Shown: positions 24,059 through 33,485, counted from the first letter of the stretch. The stretch is DNA of 64,000 nucleotides from Duganella sp. CF402 (GCF_900109645.1 NZ_FOBG01000001.1:868001-932000), one strand, 5' to 3'. Notes: a model not told the origin generated them from the letters alone. Numbers and translations: made by a program.

Positions 24059-25918
24059 ATGGCAATCATGAAACATTTACTGGCCGCAGGGGTACTCGGC
24101 AGCGCAGCGCTGGCGCCGGCGCATGCCGCCTTCAACCCGGCCGATACCTCGGTCCAGATGTTCCGCTGGAAGTGGAACGACATCGCCAAGGAATGCACCA
24201 ACTGGCTCGGACCGCAGGGCTTTGGCGCGGTACAGGTATCGCCGCCGCAAGCCTCGGCCAGCCTGGGCGCGTGGTGGGATGTGTATCAGCCGGTGAACTT
24301 CGTTTCGTTGAAGAGCAATATGGGCACCGAGGCCGAATTCCAGGCGATGGTGAACACCTGTCACGCCGCCAAGGTGCGCGTGTATGTGGACGTGGTGGTC
24401 AACCATCTGGCCGCAGGTTCGGGTACAGCGACCGACGGCTCGACGTGGAATTCGTCGTCGCTCACTTATCCGTACTTCAGCAGCAGCGACTTCCACCCGG
24501 CCTGCGATATCGCCGGCGGCGACTACGGCTCGCCGGGCAATCGCTCGAATGTGGTCAACTGCCGCCTGAGCGGACTGCCGGACCTGAAGACCGATGGCGC
24601 CTACGTGCAAGGGCAAGTCAAGAACTACCTCACCAAGTTAATCAACCTTGGCGTGGACGGTTTCCGTTTCGACGCGGCCAAGCATATGTGGGCATCTGAC
24701 CTGACGTCCATCCTGAACGGCGTCACGCACACCACCACTTCCGGCGAAACGCTGTGGGTGACGCAGGAGGTTATCCCAGACAGCAATGTGGTGCGCTCGG
24801 ATTACTACGGCAACGGCACGCTGAACGAATTCCAGTTCACCTTTGCGATGAAGGCAGTATTCCGCAACGAGAACGGCGCCAACCTGTCGCAGATCCGCTC
24901 CATCATGGGCACGCCGGGCAACTGGGGCGGCACCTGGGGCTTTGTGCCGAGCGATAAGGCGACGGTGTTCGTCAACAACTGGGACACGGAGCGCAACGGC
25001 AGCTCGCTGGTCGCCAGCAATTACGTCTCGGGCACCACCAACGATACGCAAGGCACCAAGCGCTACGACCTTGCCAACATCTTCATGCTGGCATGGCCGT
25101 ACGGTCATGCGCAGCTACATTCGGGCTTCCGCTTCACCAATTACGACCAGGCGCCGCCGAGCGCCAGCCCGTTCGACGCCAGCGGCAATCCGCTGATCAA
25201 CCAGAACTGGGACTTCATCCACCGCTGGAGCGATATCGCTAGCATGGTGGCCTTCCGTTCGACCACCTCGGGGCAGGGCGTGGACTACTTCACCAACGGC
25301 ACCGGCAACCAGATCGCTTTCGGCCGTGGCGCCAAGGGCTACGTCGCGATTAACAATGAAGGCTCGGCGTGGAACGCGACGCTGCAAACGGCGCTGCCTG
25401 CGGGGACTTACTGCAACGTGGTGCACGGCGTGTTGAATAGCGCCGGCACCGCCTGCACCAGCGACAGTGTCACGGTCGGCAGCAATGGCATGATCACGGT
25501 CAGTATCCCAGCCAATGGCGGCTCGGTGGTGCCGGCGGTGGCGCTGCACGTCAACCAGAAGATCGGCGGCAGCGGTGGTGGTGGCGGTACTTGCACCACC
25601 GTGCCGGTGACCTTCCGCGTGGCGAACGCCAACACGGTGGTCGGCCAGAATGTCTACGTGGTGGGTAATCGTGCGGAGCTGGGCAACTGGGTGCAGGGCA
25701 CCAGCAACCAGTTGAACATTGAAGGCAGCGGCGCCAATGTGCCGTGGTCGCGCACCTTCCAGTTGCCGCCGTCGACGGCAATCCAGTACAAGTTCATGAA
25801 GTACGGCGTGAGCACCGTCTGGGAAAGCAATCAGTCGACTGCCAGCGGCAATCGTGAAGCTACCACGCCAGCTTGCGGCGGCACGCTGACGCTGGACGCC
25901 GGCAGCTTCAAGTTCTGA
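24059..25918 (+). CDS. Secreted alpha-amylase (GH13) with C-terminal CBM20 starch-binding domain
   Basis: 619 residues, signal peptide ending AHA (~residue 22). GH13 region I is DVVVNH, region II GFRFDAAKH (nucleophile Asp205), region III holds acid Glu237 (TQEVI), and region IV reads FVNNWDTER with Asp309 kept but Trp308 where most alpha-amylases have His. A Gly-rich linker (~502-511) joins a CBM20 domain (VVGNRAELGNW, YKFMKYG). The enzyme cuts internal alpha-1,4 bonds in starch outside the cell. GGAGA 8 bp before ATG supports the start. It ends directly against the DUF2288 gene, tail to tail. Confidence 0.94.
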   Translation: MAIMKHLLAAGVLGSAALAPAHAAFNPADTSVQMFRWKWNDIAKECTNWLGPQGFGAVQVSPPQASASLGAWWDVYQPVNFVSLKSNMGTEAEFQAMVNTCHAAKVRVYVDVVVNHLAAGSGTATDGSTWNSSSLTYPYFSSSDFHPACDIAGGDYGSPGNRSNVVNCRLSGLPDLKTDGAYVQGQVKNYLTKLINLGVDGFRFDAAKHMWASDLTSILNGVTHTTTSGETLWVTQEVIPDSNVVRSDYYGNGTLNEFQFTFAMKAVFRNENGANLSQIRSIMGTPGNWGGTWGFVPSDKATVFVNNWDTERNGSSLVASNYVSGTTNDTQGTKRYDLANIFMLAWPYGHAQLHSGFRFTNYDQAPPSASPFDASGNPLINQNWDFIHRWSDIASMVAFRSTTSGQGVDYFTNGTGNQIAFGRGAKGYVAINNEGSAWNATLQTALPAGTYCNVVHGVLNSAGTACTSDSVTVGSNGMITVSIPANGGSVVPAVALHVNQKIGGSGGGGGTCTTVPVTFRVANANTVVGQNVYVVGNRAELGNWVQGTSNQLNIEGSGANVPWSRTFQLPPSTAIQYKFMKYGVSTVWESNQSTASGNREATTPACGGTLTLDAGSFKF

Positions 25919-26248
25919 TCAGTGAATGCCGGTGGCGGCCGCCTTCTGTTCCTGCACCAGGATGAAGGGGCTGACCACGGAGGCCCACAGCTCGGCGTTC
26001 GCTTCGAGCCAGGCCTGCGCCTGCTGGTCATTCACTTTGGCGAGCAGGCCGGCGTTCATCCACTGGCTGATGTTGGCTTTGTCGTCGTGCGAGATACGCA
26101 CGGCGACATCGACCAGGTCCAGCGAGTTGGCGACCCACACCACATTCCCCTGCGCGAAGTGCTTGAGCAGTTCGGTCCACGGCAGGCGGGCCGTTTCGCG
26201 GTTTACTTTGTCACGGAGTTCGAGGTCTTTTTCTGGTTTGGTTTGCAT
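25919..26248 (-). CDS. DUF2288 family protein
   Basis: 109 residues, soluble. The conserved pattern of this small family is clear: ETARLPWTELLKHFAQGNVV, LDLVDVAVRI, a DDKANISQWM core and AWLEANAELWASVVSPFILVQ (in two parts). Function is unknown; such genes are scattered singly through beta- and gammaproteobacteria. It starts 2 bp after the RES toxin stop and may share its transcript. Confidence 0.85.
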   Translation of the reverse strand: MQTKPEKDLELRDKVNRETARLPWTELLKHFAQGNVVWVANSLDLVDVAVRISHDDKANISQWMNAGLLAKVNDQQAQAWLEANAELWASVVSPFILVQEQKAAATGIH

Positions 26249-26250
26249 GG

Positions 26251-26946
26251 TTAAGTAATTTCTATCTCGGGTACTGGGCTACCCCGCCATGTTAACCGAT
26301 AGGCCGCGCCTTTGCGAACATTGCCCACCAGCGCGGGGCGGAAGCAGGCCAGGTTGGTGCCGCCCTCATGCCGCACGCTTGGGTAGATCACGCCCAGCGA
26401 GCCGTTGTCCAATAGCCGTTCCGCCAGCGTTTGCGAGGCCACGTAGCTGTCCGGCGCAAGGCAGTTGGCAAAGTGCGGCTGATCGCGCAAGTCGTGGAAG
26501 GGCGCGGTGAAATCGGCCAGCATGCATTGATATTGCACGCTGTCGTCGAAGCGGTTGATCTCCGCGTACTCCACCGCTTTGTGGAAGCTCACTTCCGCCA
26601 GTGCCGTCTCCACGTCAAAGGCGCAGTACCACGCGCCGCGCAGGCCGTCGTTGAATCGGCTGCCTTCGGGGCGAGCGTAGGTAAAGGCGGCGTTGATGAT
26701 GCGGAAGTTCGGCACGCCGAATACCAGTTCATCGACATTGATGCCGGCCGCGCCGCCGTTCTGCGTGCGCAGGCGGGCGTTGGTGGCGTTATCGAGGTCG
26801 AACAGGTCCCGCAGGTGGTCGTCGCTGTCGGCCAGCGGCGACAGCACCGAATCCTCGACATCGGCAAAGCGCGAGGGCAGCAGGCGGCAGGTGTCGAACT
26901 GGCGCAGCGCAGTCAGGGGCAGGGATGGAACGAGACTGACCGGCAC
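26251..26946 (-). CDS. RES-domain toxin (NAD+-degrading) of a RES/Xre toxin-antitoxin pair
   Basis: 231 residues. The three residues that name the family are visible: Arg in EGSRFND, Glu in ETALAEVSFH and Ser in GVIYPSVR. RES toxins fold like ADP-ribosyltransferases and deplete cellular NAD+, stalling growth. Translation starts at GTG (26946), directly after the antitoxin TAA stop, so the two are made from one mRNA with tight coupling. The usual promoter would be that of the antitoxin upstream. Confidence 0.92.
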   Translation of the reverse strand: MPVSLVPSLPLTALRQFDTCRLLPSRFADVEDSVLSPLADSDDHLRDLFDLDNATNARLRTQNGGAAGINVDELVFGVPNFRIINAAFTYARPEGSRFNDGLRGAWYCAFDVETALAEVSFHKAVEYAEINRFDDSVQYQCMLADFTAPFHDLRDQPHFANCLAPDSYVASQTLAERLLDNGSLGVIYPSVRHEGGTNLACFRPALVGNVRKGAAYRLTWRGSPVPEIEIT

Positions 26947-27381
26947 TTACAGCCCTCCGCGACGGGCGTCCAGCAACTGGCGCACGGTTTGCATGGCCAG
27001 CATGCCGCCGCCCAGCATGTAGGCCAGCGGCGTGCGGCCTTCGAAAATTTGGTTGGTGTTGGGCAGGCTGACCCATTCATCGGCCAGCTTGTCGCCGTAG
27101 ATGATGTGCAGCGCCTTGTAGATGCCGAGCAGGTAGGAAATGCGCGTGATGCAGTCGACTTCCAGCGTGCGCTCGGGGTTTTTCTTCCAGTCGTAGTAGG
27201 TGCTGTTGGACAGGCCCCCCAGCAGTTGGCGTGCGTCTTCGTCGCGCACCTTCCAGGCGGCGGCCAGCTTGAAAAAGCCTTTCAGGGCGGATTTGGACAG
27301 CCGTTCGCGCTCCGCCTTGGCGTTCAGGTCTACCATGACGGTTGGTTCGAAGCGGCTGCGGGGGTAGGCGTAGGTTTGCAT
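26947..27381 (-). CDS. Xre/MbcA/ParS-type antitoxin
   Basis: 144 residues. A short N-terminal helix-turn-helix region (LSKSALKGFFKLAAAWKV with LGGLSNSTYYDWKK) is followed by the toxin-binding DUF2384 domain (RISYLLGIYKALHIIYG, then EWVSLPNTNQIFEGRTPLAYML). It neutralises the RES toxin encoded directly after it and should repress its own promoter. GGAGG lies 7 bp before its ATG. A 9-bp inverted repeat covering its promoter is the likely operator. Confidence 0.92.
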   Translation of the reverse strand: MQTYAYPRSRFEPTVMVDLNAKAERERLSKSALKGFFKLAAAWKVRDEDARQLLGGLSNSTYYDWKKNPERTLEVDCITRISYLLGIYKALHIIYGDKLADEWVSLPNTNQIFEGRTPLAYMLGGGMLAMQTVRQLLDARRGGL

Positions 27382-27400
27382 AAATCCTCCGGTAATGGAT

Positions 27401-27431
27401 TATTTATACTCCGTTTTCGTATAAATAGCAA
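27401..27431 (-). promoter_or_regulatory. Promoter and operator of the RES/Xre toxin-antitoxin operon
   Basis: On the minus strand TTGCTA (27431-27426) and TATAAA (27408-27403) are 17 bases apart. A perfect 9-bp inverted repeat, TATTTATAC (27401-27409) and GTATAAATA (27419-27427), has one arm over the -10 and the other touching the -35. A dimeric Xre antitoxin bound there would shut the promoter. The divergent SnoaL-like gene begins 42 bp away and could be affected too. Confidence 0.75.
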
Positions 27432-27472
27432 ACAGTGTTAGGATTTATTTGTCTACAAACGGGGAGATGGCG

Positions 27473-27904
27473 ATGAAATGGATGGCTTTTCCGCTGGCCG
27501 TTGTGCTGGCGGCCGGGGTACAGGCGGCGCCCGTATTTACCGGGATTCAGGAGGAAGTGGCCAATGTTGAGCGCGCGTTTGCCGCCACTATGAAGGCGCG
27601 CGACCACGCGGCCTTCGTCAGTTTCCTGTCCGAGGAGACAATTTTTGAGACGGGTGAGCGGGCCCAGCGCGGCAAGAAAGCGGTAGCGGACGGCTGGAAG
27701 AAGTTCTTCGACAAGCTGGACGCGCCATTCTCATGGGAGCCGGATCAGGTCGATGTGCTGCCGTCCGGCACGCTGGCCCGCACCTCGGGCCCGGTCTACA
27801 GCCCGGACGGCAAGCTGATTGCGCGCTTCAATTCCATCTGGCGGCTGGAAGCGCCCAAGACCTGGCGCATCGTGTTCGACGGCGGCCAGGAAGTATGTAA
27901 ATGA
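27473..27904 (+). CDS. Exported SnoaL/DUF4440-like protein
   Basis: 143 residues from ATG at 27473, chosen because GGGGAG sits six bases before it and a signal peptide (to VQA, ~residue 18) follows; in-frame starts at 27449 and 27467 precede it. The mature part is a cone-shaped NTF2-like fold of the DUF4440 type: VERAFAATMKARDHAAFVSFL, then RGKKAVADGWKKFF. Members are small ligand-binding or isomerase-like proteins; no catalytic residue can be assigned. Its TGA is immediately followed by the recJ stop on the other strand. Confidence 0.82.
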   Translation: MKWMAFPLAVVLAAGVQAAPVFTGIQEEVANVERAFAATMKARDHAAFVSFLSEETIFETGERAQRGKKAVADGWKKFFDKLDAPFSWEPDQVDVLPSGTLARTSGPVYSPDGKLIARFNSIWRLEAPKTWRIVFDGGQEVCK

Positions 27905-29599
27905 TTACGCCGCTTCGGCGTGCTCCACCAGCAGTTGCACCTTGGTGACGCCGTTGTATTCATTGGCGTCGAGACGGAAGGCGACGCGCGCGCGCTCGCC
28001 CAGTGCGTCGACATGGCCGAACCAGATGGCGTCGTAGCGGGCGCCGTTCTTCTCCAGCAACAGCTTGAGGTGGCGTTCCTTCAGGATGCGCTGGCTGACC
28101 ACGCGGAACTCGTCGCAGAAAACCGGCGGCGCAAAGCCCTGGCCCCACACCTGGCCGTCCATCTCCTTGATGAAGGTGGTGGTGTAGTAGGCGTCTTCCA
28201 GCGGGCCGTCGGTTTCGATCACGCGTTCCAGCTGCTGCTTGCTCAGCCATGAGCGGCCGACTTCCTCGAACGCCTCGGCAAACGCGTCGAAGGCCTCGGC
28301 GCGCAGGGTCAGGCCGGCCGCCATTGCGTGACCGCCGAATTTGTCGATCAGCGAAGGCGCTTTCTTATACACCAGATCCAGCGCATCGCGCAGGTGGAAG
28401 CCGGGGATCGAACGGCCGGAGCCCTTGATCCAGCCGTCCGCGCCCGGTGCGAAGGTGATGGTCGGGCGGTAGAACTTCTCCTTCAGGCGCGACGCCACGA
28501 TGCCGATCACGCCCTGGTGCCACGAGTCGTCGAACACGCAGATGGTGCTACGCTCTGCCGGCTCAAAGTCGTCCAGATGCAGCATGGCCGTGTCCTGCAT
28601 ATCGGCTTCGATTTCGCGGCGTTTCAGGTTGATGTCGTTGAGCTGCTGCGCCAACTGCCATGCGCGGCCTTCGTCGTCGGTGATCAGGCATTCGATCCCG
28701 AGCGACATGTCTTCCAGCCTGCCGGCCGCGTTCAGGCGCGGGCCGAGCGCGAAGCCCAGATCGAACGGATTGGCGTTGTGCGGATCGCGTCCCGCCACGC
28801 GGAACAGCGCCGCCACGCCCGCGTGCATGCGGCCGGCGCGCATGCGCTTCAGGCCTTGCGCCACCAGGATGCGGTTGTTGGCGTCGAGCCGCACCACGTC
28901 GGCCACGGTGCCCAGCGCGACCAGGTCGAGCAGGGCGTCCAGTTTTGGCTGGGTTTGGGCGTCGAACACGCCGCGCTTGCGCAGCTCGGCGCGCAGGGCC
29001 AGCAGCACGTAGAACATCACGCCCACGCCGGCAATGTGCTTGCTCGGGAAGCCGCACTCCGGCTGGTTCGGGTTGACGATCACGCGCGCGGCGGGCAGGG
29101 TGTCGGCCGGCAGGTGGTGGTCGGTCACCACCACTTCGATGCCGCGCCGGTTAGCCTCGGCCACGCCGTCGATGCTGGCGATGCCGTTATCGACGGTGAT
29201 GATGATGTCGGGCTGCTTTTCGCGCGCCGTCAGTTCGACGATTTCCGGCGTCAGGCCGTAGCCGTACTCGAAGCGGTTCGGCACGATGAAGTCGATGTTC
29301 GCGCCCATCGAACGCAGGCCGCGCAGGGCGACGGCGCAGGCGGTCGCGCCGTCGCAGTCGTAGTCGGCGACGATCACCATGCGCTTGTTGGCGGCGATGG
29401 AGTCGGCCAGGAACACGGCGGCGGCATCGATGTGCAGCAGGCCCGATGGCGGAATCATGGCCGCCAGCTCGCTCGACAGTTCTTTCGGATCGGTCAGCCC
29501 GCGCGAGGCGTAAAGTCGCGCCAGCACGGGGTGGACGCCGTTCTGGCGCAGCATTTCGGATTCGCGGAACGGGCAGGGACGGATGGCGATGCGGGTCAT
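27905..29599 (-). CDS. recJ: Single-stranded-DNA-specific 5'-3' exonuclease RecJ
   Basis: 564 residues from the ATG at 29599 (E. coli RecJ: 577). DHH-family motifs are all present: VADYDCDGATA (motif I), VDNGIAS, TDHHLPAD (DHH), and the DHHA1 domain with GGHAMAAGLTL. A C-terminal OB-like domain ends the protein. RecJ degrades 5'-tailed ssDNA in recombination and mismatch repair. The open frame runs 639 bp further upstream but that part is antisense-like noise overlapping the RpfE-like gene. Its ATG overlaps the stop of that gene (ATGA), so the two are coupled. Confidence 0.95.
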   Translation of the reverse strand: MTRIAIRPCPFRESEMLRQNGVHPVLARLYASRGLTDPKELSSELAAMIPPSGLLHIDAAAVFLADSIAANKRMVIVADYDCDGATACAVALRGLRSMGANIDFIVPNRFEYGYGLTPEIVELTAREKQPDIIITVDNGIASIDGVAEANRRGIEVVVTDHHLPADTLPAARVIVNPNQPECGFPSKHIAGVGVMFYVLLALRAELRKRGVFDAQTQPKLDALLDLVALGTVADVVRLDANNRILVAQGLKRMRAGRMHAGVAALFRVAGRDPHNANPFDLGFALGPRLNAAGRLEDMSLGIECLITDDEGRAWQLAQQLNDINLKRREIEADMQDTAMLHLDDFEPAERSTICVFDDSWHQGVIGIVASRLKEKFYRPTITFAPGADGWIKGSGRSIPGFHLRDALDLVYKKAPSLIDKFGGHAMAAGLTLRAEAFDAFAEAFEEVGRSWLSKQQLERVIETDGPLEDAYYTTTFIKEMDGQVWGQGFAPPVFCDEFRVVSQRILKERHLKLLLEKNGARYDAIWFGHVDALGERARVAFRLDANEYNGVTKVQLLVEHAEAA

Positions 29600-30645
29600 G
29601 ATTGCTTCAACAGAGGAGTCAGGGACGGCTTGCGCCAGAATTTGCGTTGTGCCATGCCGGTGCTGACGGCGCTGGTCCAGCCGTTGCGGTGGCTGAGCCA
29701 CAGCGTCACGCGCGAAATACGGCCAGCTTTCAGGGCGGCCAGCAGCGGCGCAAACCATTCCTGCTCGATGCGCTGCATGCGCGCCAGCCAGTCGGCCCAG
29801 TCGCCCACCTGTGCCGGAGCGATCAGGTCGGCCAGCATGACCGTGCCTGGCGCGGGCTGGGCCAGCAACTGCTCGACGGTCGCTGGCCCGGCGCTGGCGC
29901 TGGACAGCGCCGCCATCCATTCCGAGCCGCCGTCGATGGTCACGCGGCCGGCCGGTGCTGCGGCAGGACCGGCGCCGCCCCACAGCCAGCACGAGTTCAC
30001 CGGCTGCAGGCCGCGCGCCTGGCGCGCCTCGTTGACCGGATGCTCGTGCCACAGCATCTGGATTTCGTTTTGCAGCTTGCGGAAGTCGCGCGCGTGCTCG
30101 CCCTCGGGCAGCCAGTCGCTCATGCTCTGGGTGACGGTGGCGTCGGGCGAGGCGGTGCGCAGGCCGGCCCAGTCGTCGGCGCGCAGGAACCACAGGCCGG
30201 GCGCGCCGTGCAGCAGCGGCTTGCCGACTTCCTCGCAATACGGGCGCGCCAGCTCGTACAGCGCGCGCGAGTCGGCCTCGCTCAGCTGCAGGCCGCGCAG
30301 GTCGGACAGCAGCATGTGGGTGCGCGAGATATGCACGTGGGCCGGTTGCAGCATGAACCAGTGGCCTTCAGCCGCCTCGGCCTGCAAGCCGCAGCCCCGC
30401 ATCACGGCGGTGGCCAGCGGCGCGCCGGTGTCCGGCTGGTCCGGCGCGCTGGCCAGGCCGAGCGCGTGTGCCAGCCAGGCTTCGTGCGGCAGCACGCGGC
30501 TGTCGTTGTCATAAATGCTATGTTTGAAGTTGCTATGCCGCGCCAGCAGGGCGGCCAAGGCCGGCGTTTGCAGTGCGCGTACCAAATCGGTGGCCAACTC
30601 GGGGGGAGGTAAGGCGAAGGGAAGTGCGAGGGTAATTTCAGTCAT
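29596..30645 (-). CDS. RpfE-like protein of unknown function, coupled to recJ
   Basis: 349 residues from ATG at 30645 (MTEITLALPFALPPPELA); an in-frame ATG at 30663 is the alternative. Motifs include SRVLPHEAWLAHALGL, MLQPAHVHISRTHMLL and NEIQMLWHEHPVNEARQARG. I recognise it as the protein encoded beside recJ in Xanthomonas (RpfE-type) and many betaproteobacteria, sometimes annotated as phosphoglycerate mutase-like. Its biochemical role is not established. The last bases overlap the recJ start, so the two are co-translated. It is divergent from lolC. Confidence 0.65.
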   Translation of the reverse strand: MTEITLALPFALPPPELATDLVRALQTPALAALLARHSNFKHSIYDNDSRVLPHEAWLAHALGLASAPDQPDTGAPLATAVMRGCGLQAEAAEGHWFMLQPAHVHISRTHMLLSDLRGLQLSEADSRALYELARPYCEEVGKPLLHGAPGLWFLRADDWAGLRTASPDATVTQSMSDWLPEGEHARDFRKLQNEIQMLWHEHPVNEARQARGLQPVNSCWLWGGAGPAAAPAGRVTIDGGSEWMAALSSASAGPATVEQLLAQPAPGTVMLADLIAPAQVGDWADWLARMQRIEQEWFAPLLAALKAGRISRVTLWLSHRNGWTSAVSTGMAQRKFWRKPSLTPLLKQS

Positions 30646-30729
30646 CCCGAGATTGTAGGGCATAGTGGCCCCGTGCGGCTGTTTTGTGGCACACTTCGGG
30701 CTGACCAAGTTTGATCCCTCCCGGAGCCC

Positions 30730-31995
30730 ATGAGTATTCTCAAGAATCTGCCGTTCGAATGGCTGGTCGGCCTGCGCTACACGCGCGCCGGCAAGCGCAG
30801 TGGACGCAATAGCTTTATCTCGTTTATTTCGCTGATATCGATGGCTGGCATCGGCCTCGGTGTGGCGGCGCTGATCGTTGTGCTGTCGGTGATGAACGGC
30901 TTCCAGAAGGAAGTCACGGACCGCATGTTGTCGGTGCTGGCCCACGTCGAAATCTTCGACGCCCGTGGCTCCATGCCGGATTGGCAGCAGGCGGCCGCCG
31001 AGGCGCGCAAGAATCCCGAAGTAATCGGCACCGCGCCGTTCGCCGAAACCCAGGGCATGCTGGTGCGTGACGACGTGCTTCGCCCGGCCATCGTGCGCGG
31101 CGTGCTGCCGGAAGAAGAGCCGAAAGTCTCGGACGTGGCCAAGCAGACCAAGCGTGGCAGCTTCAACGCGCTGCAGCCGGGCGCCTACAACATCGTGCTG
31201 GGCATCGAACTGGCGCGCACCCTGCGCGTCAACCTCGGCGAGAAAGTGACGCTGGCGCTGGCGCAAGGCCAGCCGACACCGGCCGGCGTGCTGCCGCGCG
31301 TACGCTCGTTCACCGTGGTCGGCATCTTTGAGGCGGGCCACAACGAGTTCGACTCGGCGCTGGCCTTCGTCCACCTGACCGACGCTGAAAAGCTGCTGCG
31401 CATCGACGCGCCGGCCGGCCTGCGCCTGCGCCTGCAGGACATGCACCGCGCGCCGCAAGTGGCGCAAGACTTGAAGAATTCCATGCCGGGCGACCTGTTC
31501 GTACGCGACTGGTCCAAGCTGAACGCCAATTGGTTCGCCGCTGTACAGACCGAGAAGCGCATGATGTTCATCATCCTGACCCTGATCATCGCGGTGGCGG
31601 CCTTCAACCTGGTGTCCACGCTGGTGATGACCGTGACCGACAAGCAGGCCGACATCGCCATCCTGCGCACGCTGGGCGCCTCGCCGCGTTCGATCATGAA
31701 GATCTTCATGATCCAGGGCGCGCTGGTGGGCATCCTCGGCACCTTGATTGGCGTTAGCCTCGGCGTGCTGGTGGCGCTCAACATCGACGTCATCGTGCCG
31801 TTTATCGAACATTTATTGGGAGTGCAGTTCTTGTCCAAGGATATTTACTACATCAGCACCGTGCCTTCGGACCTGCGTTGGCCGGATGTCTTCAAGATCG
31901 GCGGCGTGGCCGTGGTACTGGCCTTCGTTGCGACCTTGTATCCAAGCTGGTGGGCCGCCCGCGTGAAACCTGCGGAGGCGCTGCGCTATGAGTAA
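30730..31995 (+). CDS. lolC: Lipoprotein-releasing ABC permease LolC/LolE
   Basis: 421 residues with four membrane segments: one near residues 33-55 and three in the C-terminal FtsX region (around 278-300, 325-350 and 387-410). A large periplasmic domain lies between. The N-terminus ([21 protein letters not shown], shown in part) and the FtsX motif [19 protein letters not shown] are diagnostic. With LolD it extracts outer-membrane lipoproteins from the inner membrane and passes them to LolA. Only one permease gene is present, so it may work as a homodimer (LolF-like) or its partner lies elsewhere. It overlaps lolD by eight bases. Confidence 0.93.
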   Translation: MSILKNLPFEWLVGLRYTRAGKRSGRNSFISFISLISMAGIGLGVAALIVVLSVMNGFQKEVTDRMLSVLAHVEIFDARGSMPDWQQAAAEARKNPEVIGTAPFAETQGMLVRDDVLRPAIVRGVLPEEEPKVSDVAKQTKRGSFNALQPGAYNIVLGIELARTLRVNLGEKVTLALAQGQPTPAGVLPRVRSFTVVGIFEAGHNEFDSALAFVHLTDAEKLLRIDAPAGLRLRLQDMHRAPQVAQDLKNSMPGDLFVRDWSKLNANWFAAVQTEKRMMFIILTLIIAVAAFNLVSTLVMTVTDKQADIAILRTLGASPRSIMKIFMIQGALVGILGTLIGVSLGVLVALNIDVIVPFIEHLLGVQFLSKDIYYISTVPSDLRWPDVFKIGGVAVVLAFVATLYPSWWAARVKPAEALRYE

Positions 31996-32686
31996 CAGCA
32001 ACGAACCAGTCATCCTGTCCTGCCGCAATCTCGGCAAGACCTTTACCCAGGGTTCGTATTCGGTGCAGGTATTGGCCGGCATCGATATCGACGTGCGGCG
32101 CGGCGAACGTGTTGCGATCGTCGGCGCTTCCGGCTCCGGCAAGTCGACCCTGCTGCACCTGCTGGGCGGCCTCGATACGCCAAGCACCGGCAGCGTGACC
32201 TTGCAGGACAAGGACTTCGCCAGCCTGAGCGAAACCGCGCGCGGTGATTTGCGCAATGCGGCGCTGGGCTTCGTCTACCAGTTCCACCACTTGCTGCCGG
32301 AATTCAGCGCGCTCGATAACGTTGCGATGCCGCTGATGATCCGTCGCGTGAAACGTGACGAGGCGCAATCGGCGGCGCTGCAAATCCTCAAGCGGGTGAG
32401 CCTCGGCAAGCGCGTCACGCACGTGCCGGGCGAGCTGTCGGGCGGCGAACGGCAACGCGTGGCGCTGGCGCGCGCGCTGGTCACGCAGCCGGCCTGCGTG
32501 CTGGCCGACGAGCCGACCGGTAACCTCGATCACGCCACCGCGCAGCAAATCTTCGACCTGATGCTGGAGCTGTCGCGCACCTTGGGCACGGCCTTCGTGA
32601 TCGTCACCCACGATATCGAATTGGCGCGCCGCTGCGACCGCGTGCTGCGCATGACCGACCAAGGGCTGCAGCCGGACGAGGGGTAA
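31988..32686 (+). CDS. lolD: Lipoprotein-releasing ABC ATPase LolD
   Basis: 232 residues. Walker [17 protein letters not shown], the LolD-characteristic [20 protein letters not shown], signature [15 protein letters not shown] and Walker [12 protein letters not shown] are all present. It energises the LolC-type permease encoded just upstream (8-bp overlap). The TatD gene begins 4 bp after its stop. Confidence 0.96.
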   Translation: MSNSNEPVILSCRNLGKTFTQGSYSVQVLAGIDIDVRRGERVAIVGASGSGKSTLLHLLGGLDTPSTGSVTLQDKDFASLSETARGDLRNAALGFVYQFHHLLPEFSALDNVAMPLMIRRVKRDEAQSAALQILKRVSLGKRVTHVPGELSGGERQRVALARALVTQPACVLADEPTGNLDHATAQQIFDLMLELSRTLGTAFVIVTHDIELARRCDRVLRMTDQGLQPDEG

Positions 32687-32690
32687 GCCC

Positions 32691-33485
32691 ATGTGGATCG
32701 ACACTCACTGCCATCTGGATGCGCACGAATTCGGCGGCGAATCCGCAGCGCAGGCCGCGCTGGCCAAGGCGCAGGGTGTCGGCATGATCGTGCTGCCGGC
32801 GGTGGAGGTGGCCAACTTCTCCATAGTCGCCGGGCTGGCGGCCGGCGTGGACAACGCTTGCTACGCGCTCGGCATCCATCCGATCTACGTGCCCCATGCC
32901 GAAGAGGACCACCTGCGTGTGTTGCGCGAGCAGGTGGCTGCCGCCATCAGCGATCCGCGTTTCGTGGCGCTGGGTGAGATTGGCCTCGACTTCTTCATCC
33001 CCATGCTGACCGAGCCGGCCATGCGCGAGAAGCAGATCTTCTTCTTCCGCGAGCAGTTGAAGATCGCCCGCGACTTCGACTTGCCGGTGCTGACCCATGT
33101 GCGCCGCTCGCAGGACGTGGTGCTCAAGCACGTGCGCCAGATCCGCCCCAATGGCGGCATCGCCCACGCCTTCAATGGCAGCGAGCAGCAGGCCAAGGGA
33201 TATATCGATCTCGGTTTCAAACTCGGTTTCGGCGGAGCGATGACTTTTACGCGCGCCCTGCAAATCCGCCGGCTGGCGGCCGAACTGCCGCTGGAGGCCA
33301 TCGTGCTGGAGACCGACGCGCCGGATATCTCGCCGGCGTGGGTTCATCCGGGACGCAACAGCCCGGACCAGATTCCCCGCATCGGTGCCGTGCTGGCCGA
33401 ACTGCGCGGCCTGACGCTGGAAGAGGTGGCCGCCGCAACCAGCGCCAACGCGCGCGCGGTCTTGCCTCGCATGCCGGGTGTGTAG
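32691..33485 (+). CDS. TatD-family metal-dependent hydrolase (DNase)
   Basis: 264 residues. The metal-binding H-x-H is at the start (WIDTHCHLD), with GEIGLDFF, LTHVRRS, HAFNGSEQQ and LETDAPDISP supplying the other ligands of the TIM-barrel TatD family. Relatives are 3'-5' exonucleases implicated in repair of oxidised DNA. It follows lolD in one transcript, a layout common in betaproteobacteria. Confidence 0.93.
   Translation: MWIDTHCHLDAHEFGGESAAQAALAKAQGVGMIVLPAVEVANFSIVAGLAAGVDNACYALGIHPIYVPHAEEDHLRVLREQVAAAISDPRFVALGEIGLDFFIPMLTEPAMREKQIFFFREQLKIARDFDLPVLTHVRRSQDVVLKHVRQIRPNGGIAHAFNGSEQQAKGYIDLGFKLGFGGAMTFTRALQIRRLAAELPLEAIVLETDAPDISPAWVHPGRNSPDQIPRIGAVLAELRGLTLEEVAAATSANARAVLPRMPGV

Noticed and set aside
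29600..30238. In-frame 5' extension of recJ to 777 codons.
   Set aside because: The extra residues are Arg/Ala-rich noise antisense-like in composition and overlap the RpfE-like gene; RecJ similarity begins at 29599.
30646..31812. 5' extension of the RpfE-like frame to 738 codons.
   Set aside because: It runs opposite lolC and is His/Gln-rich shadow sequence.
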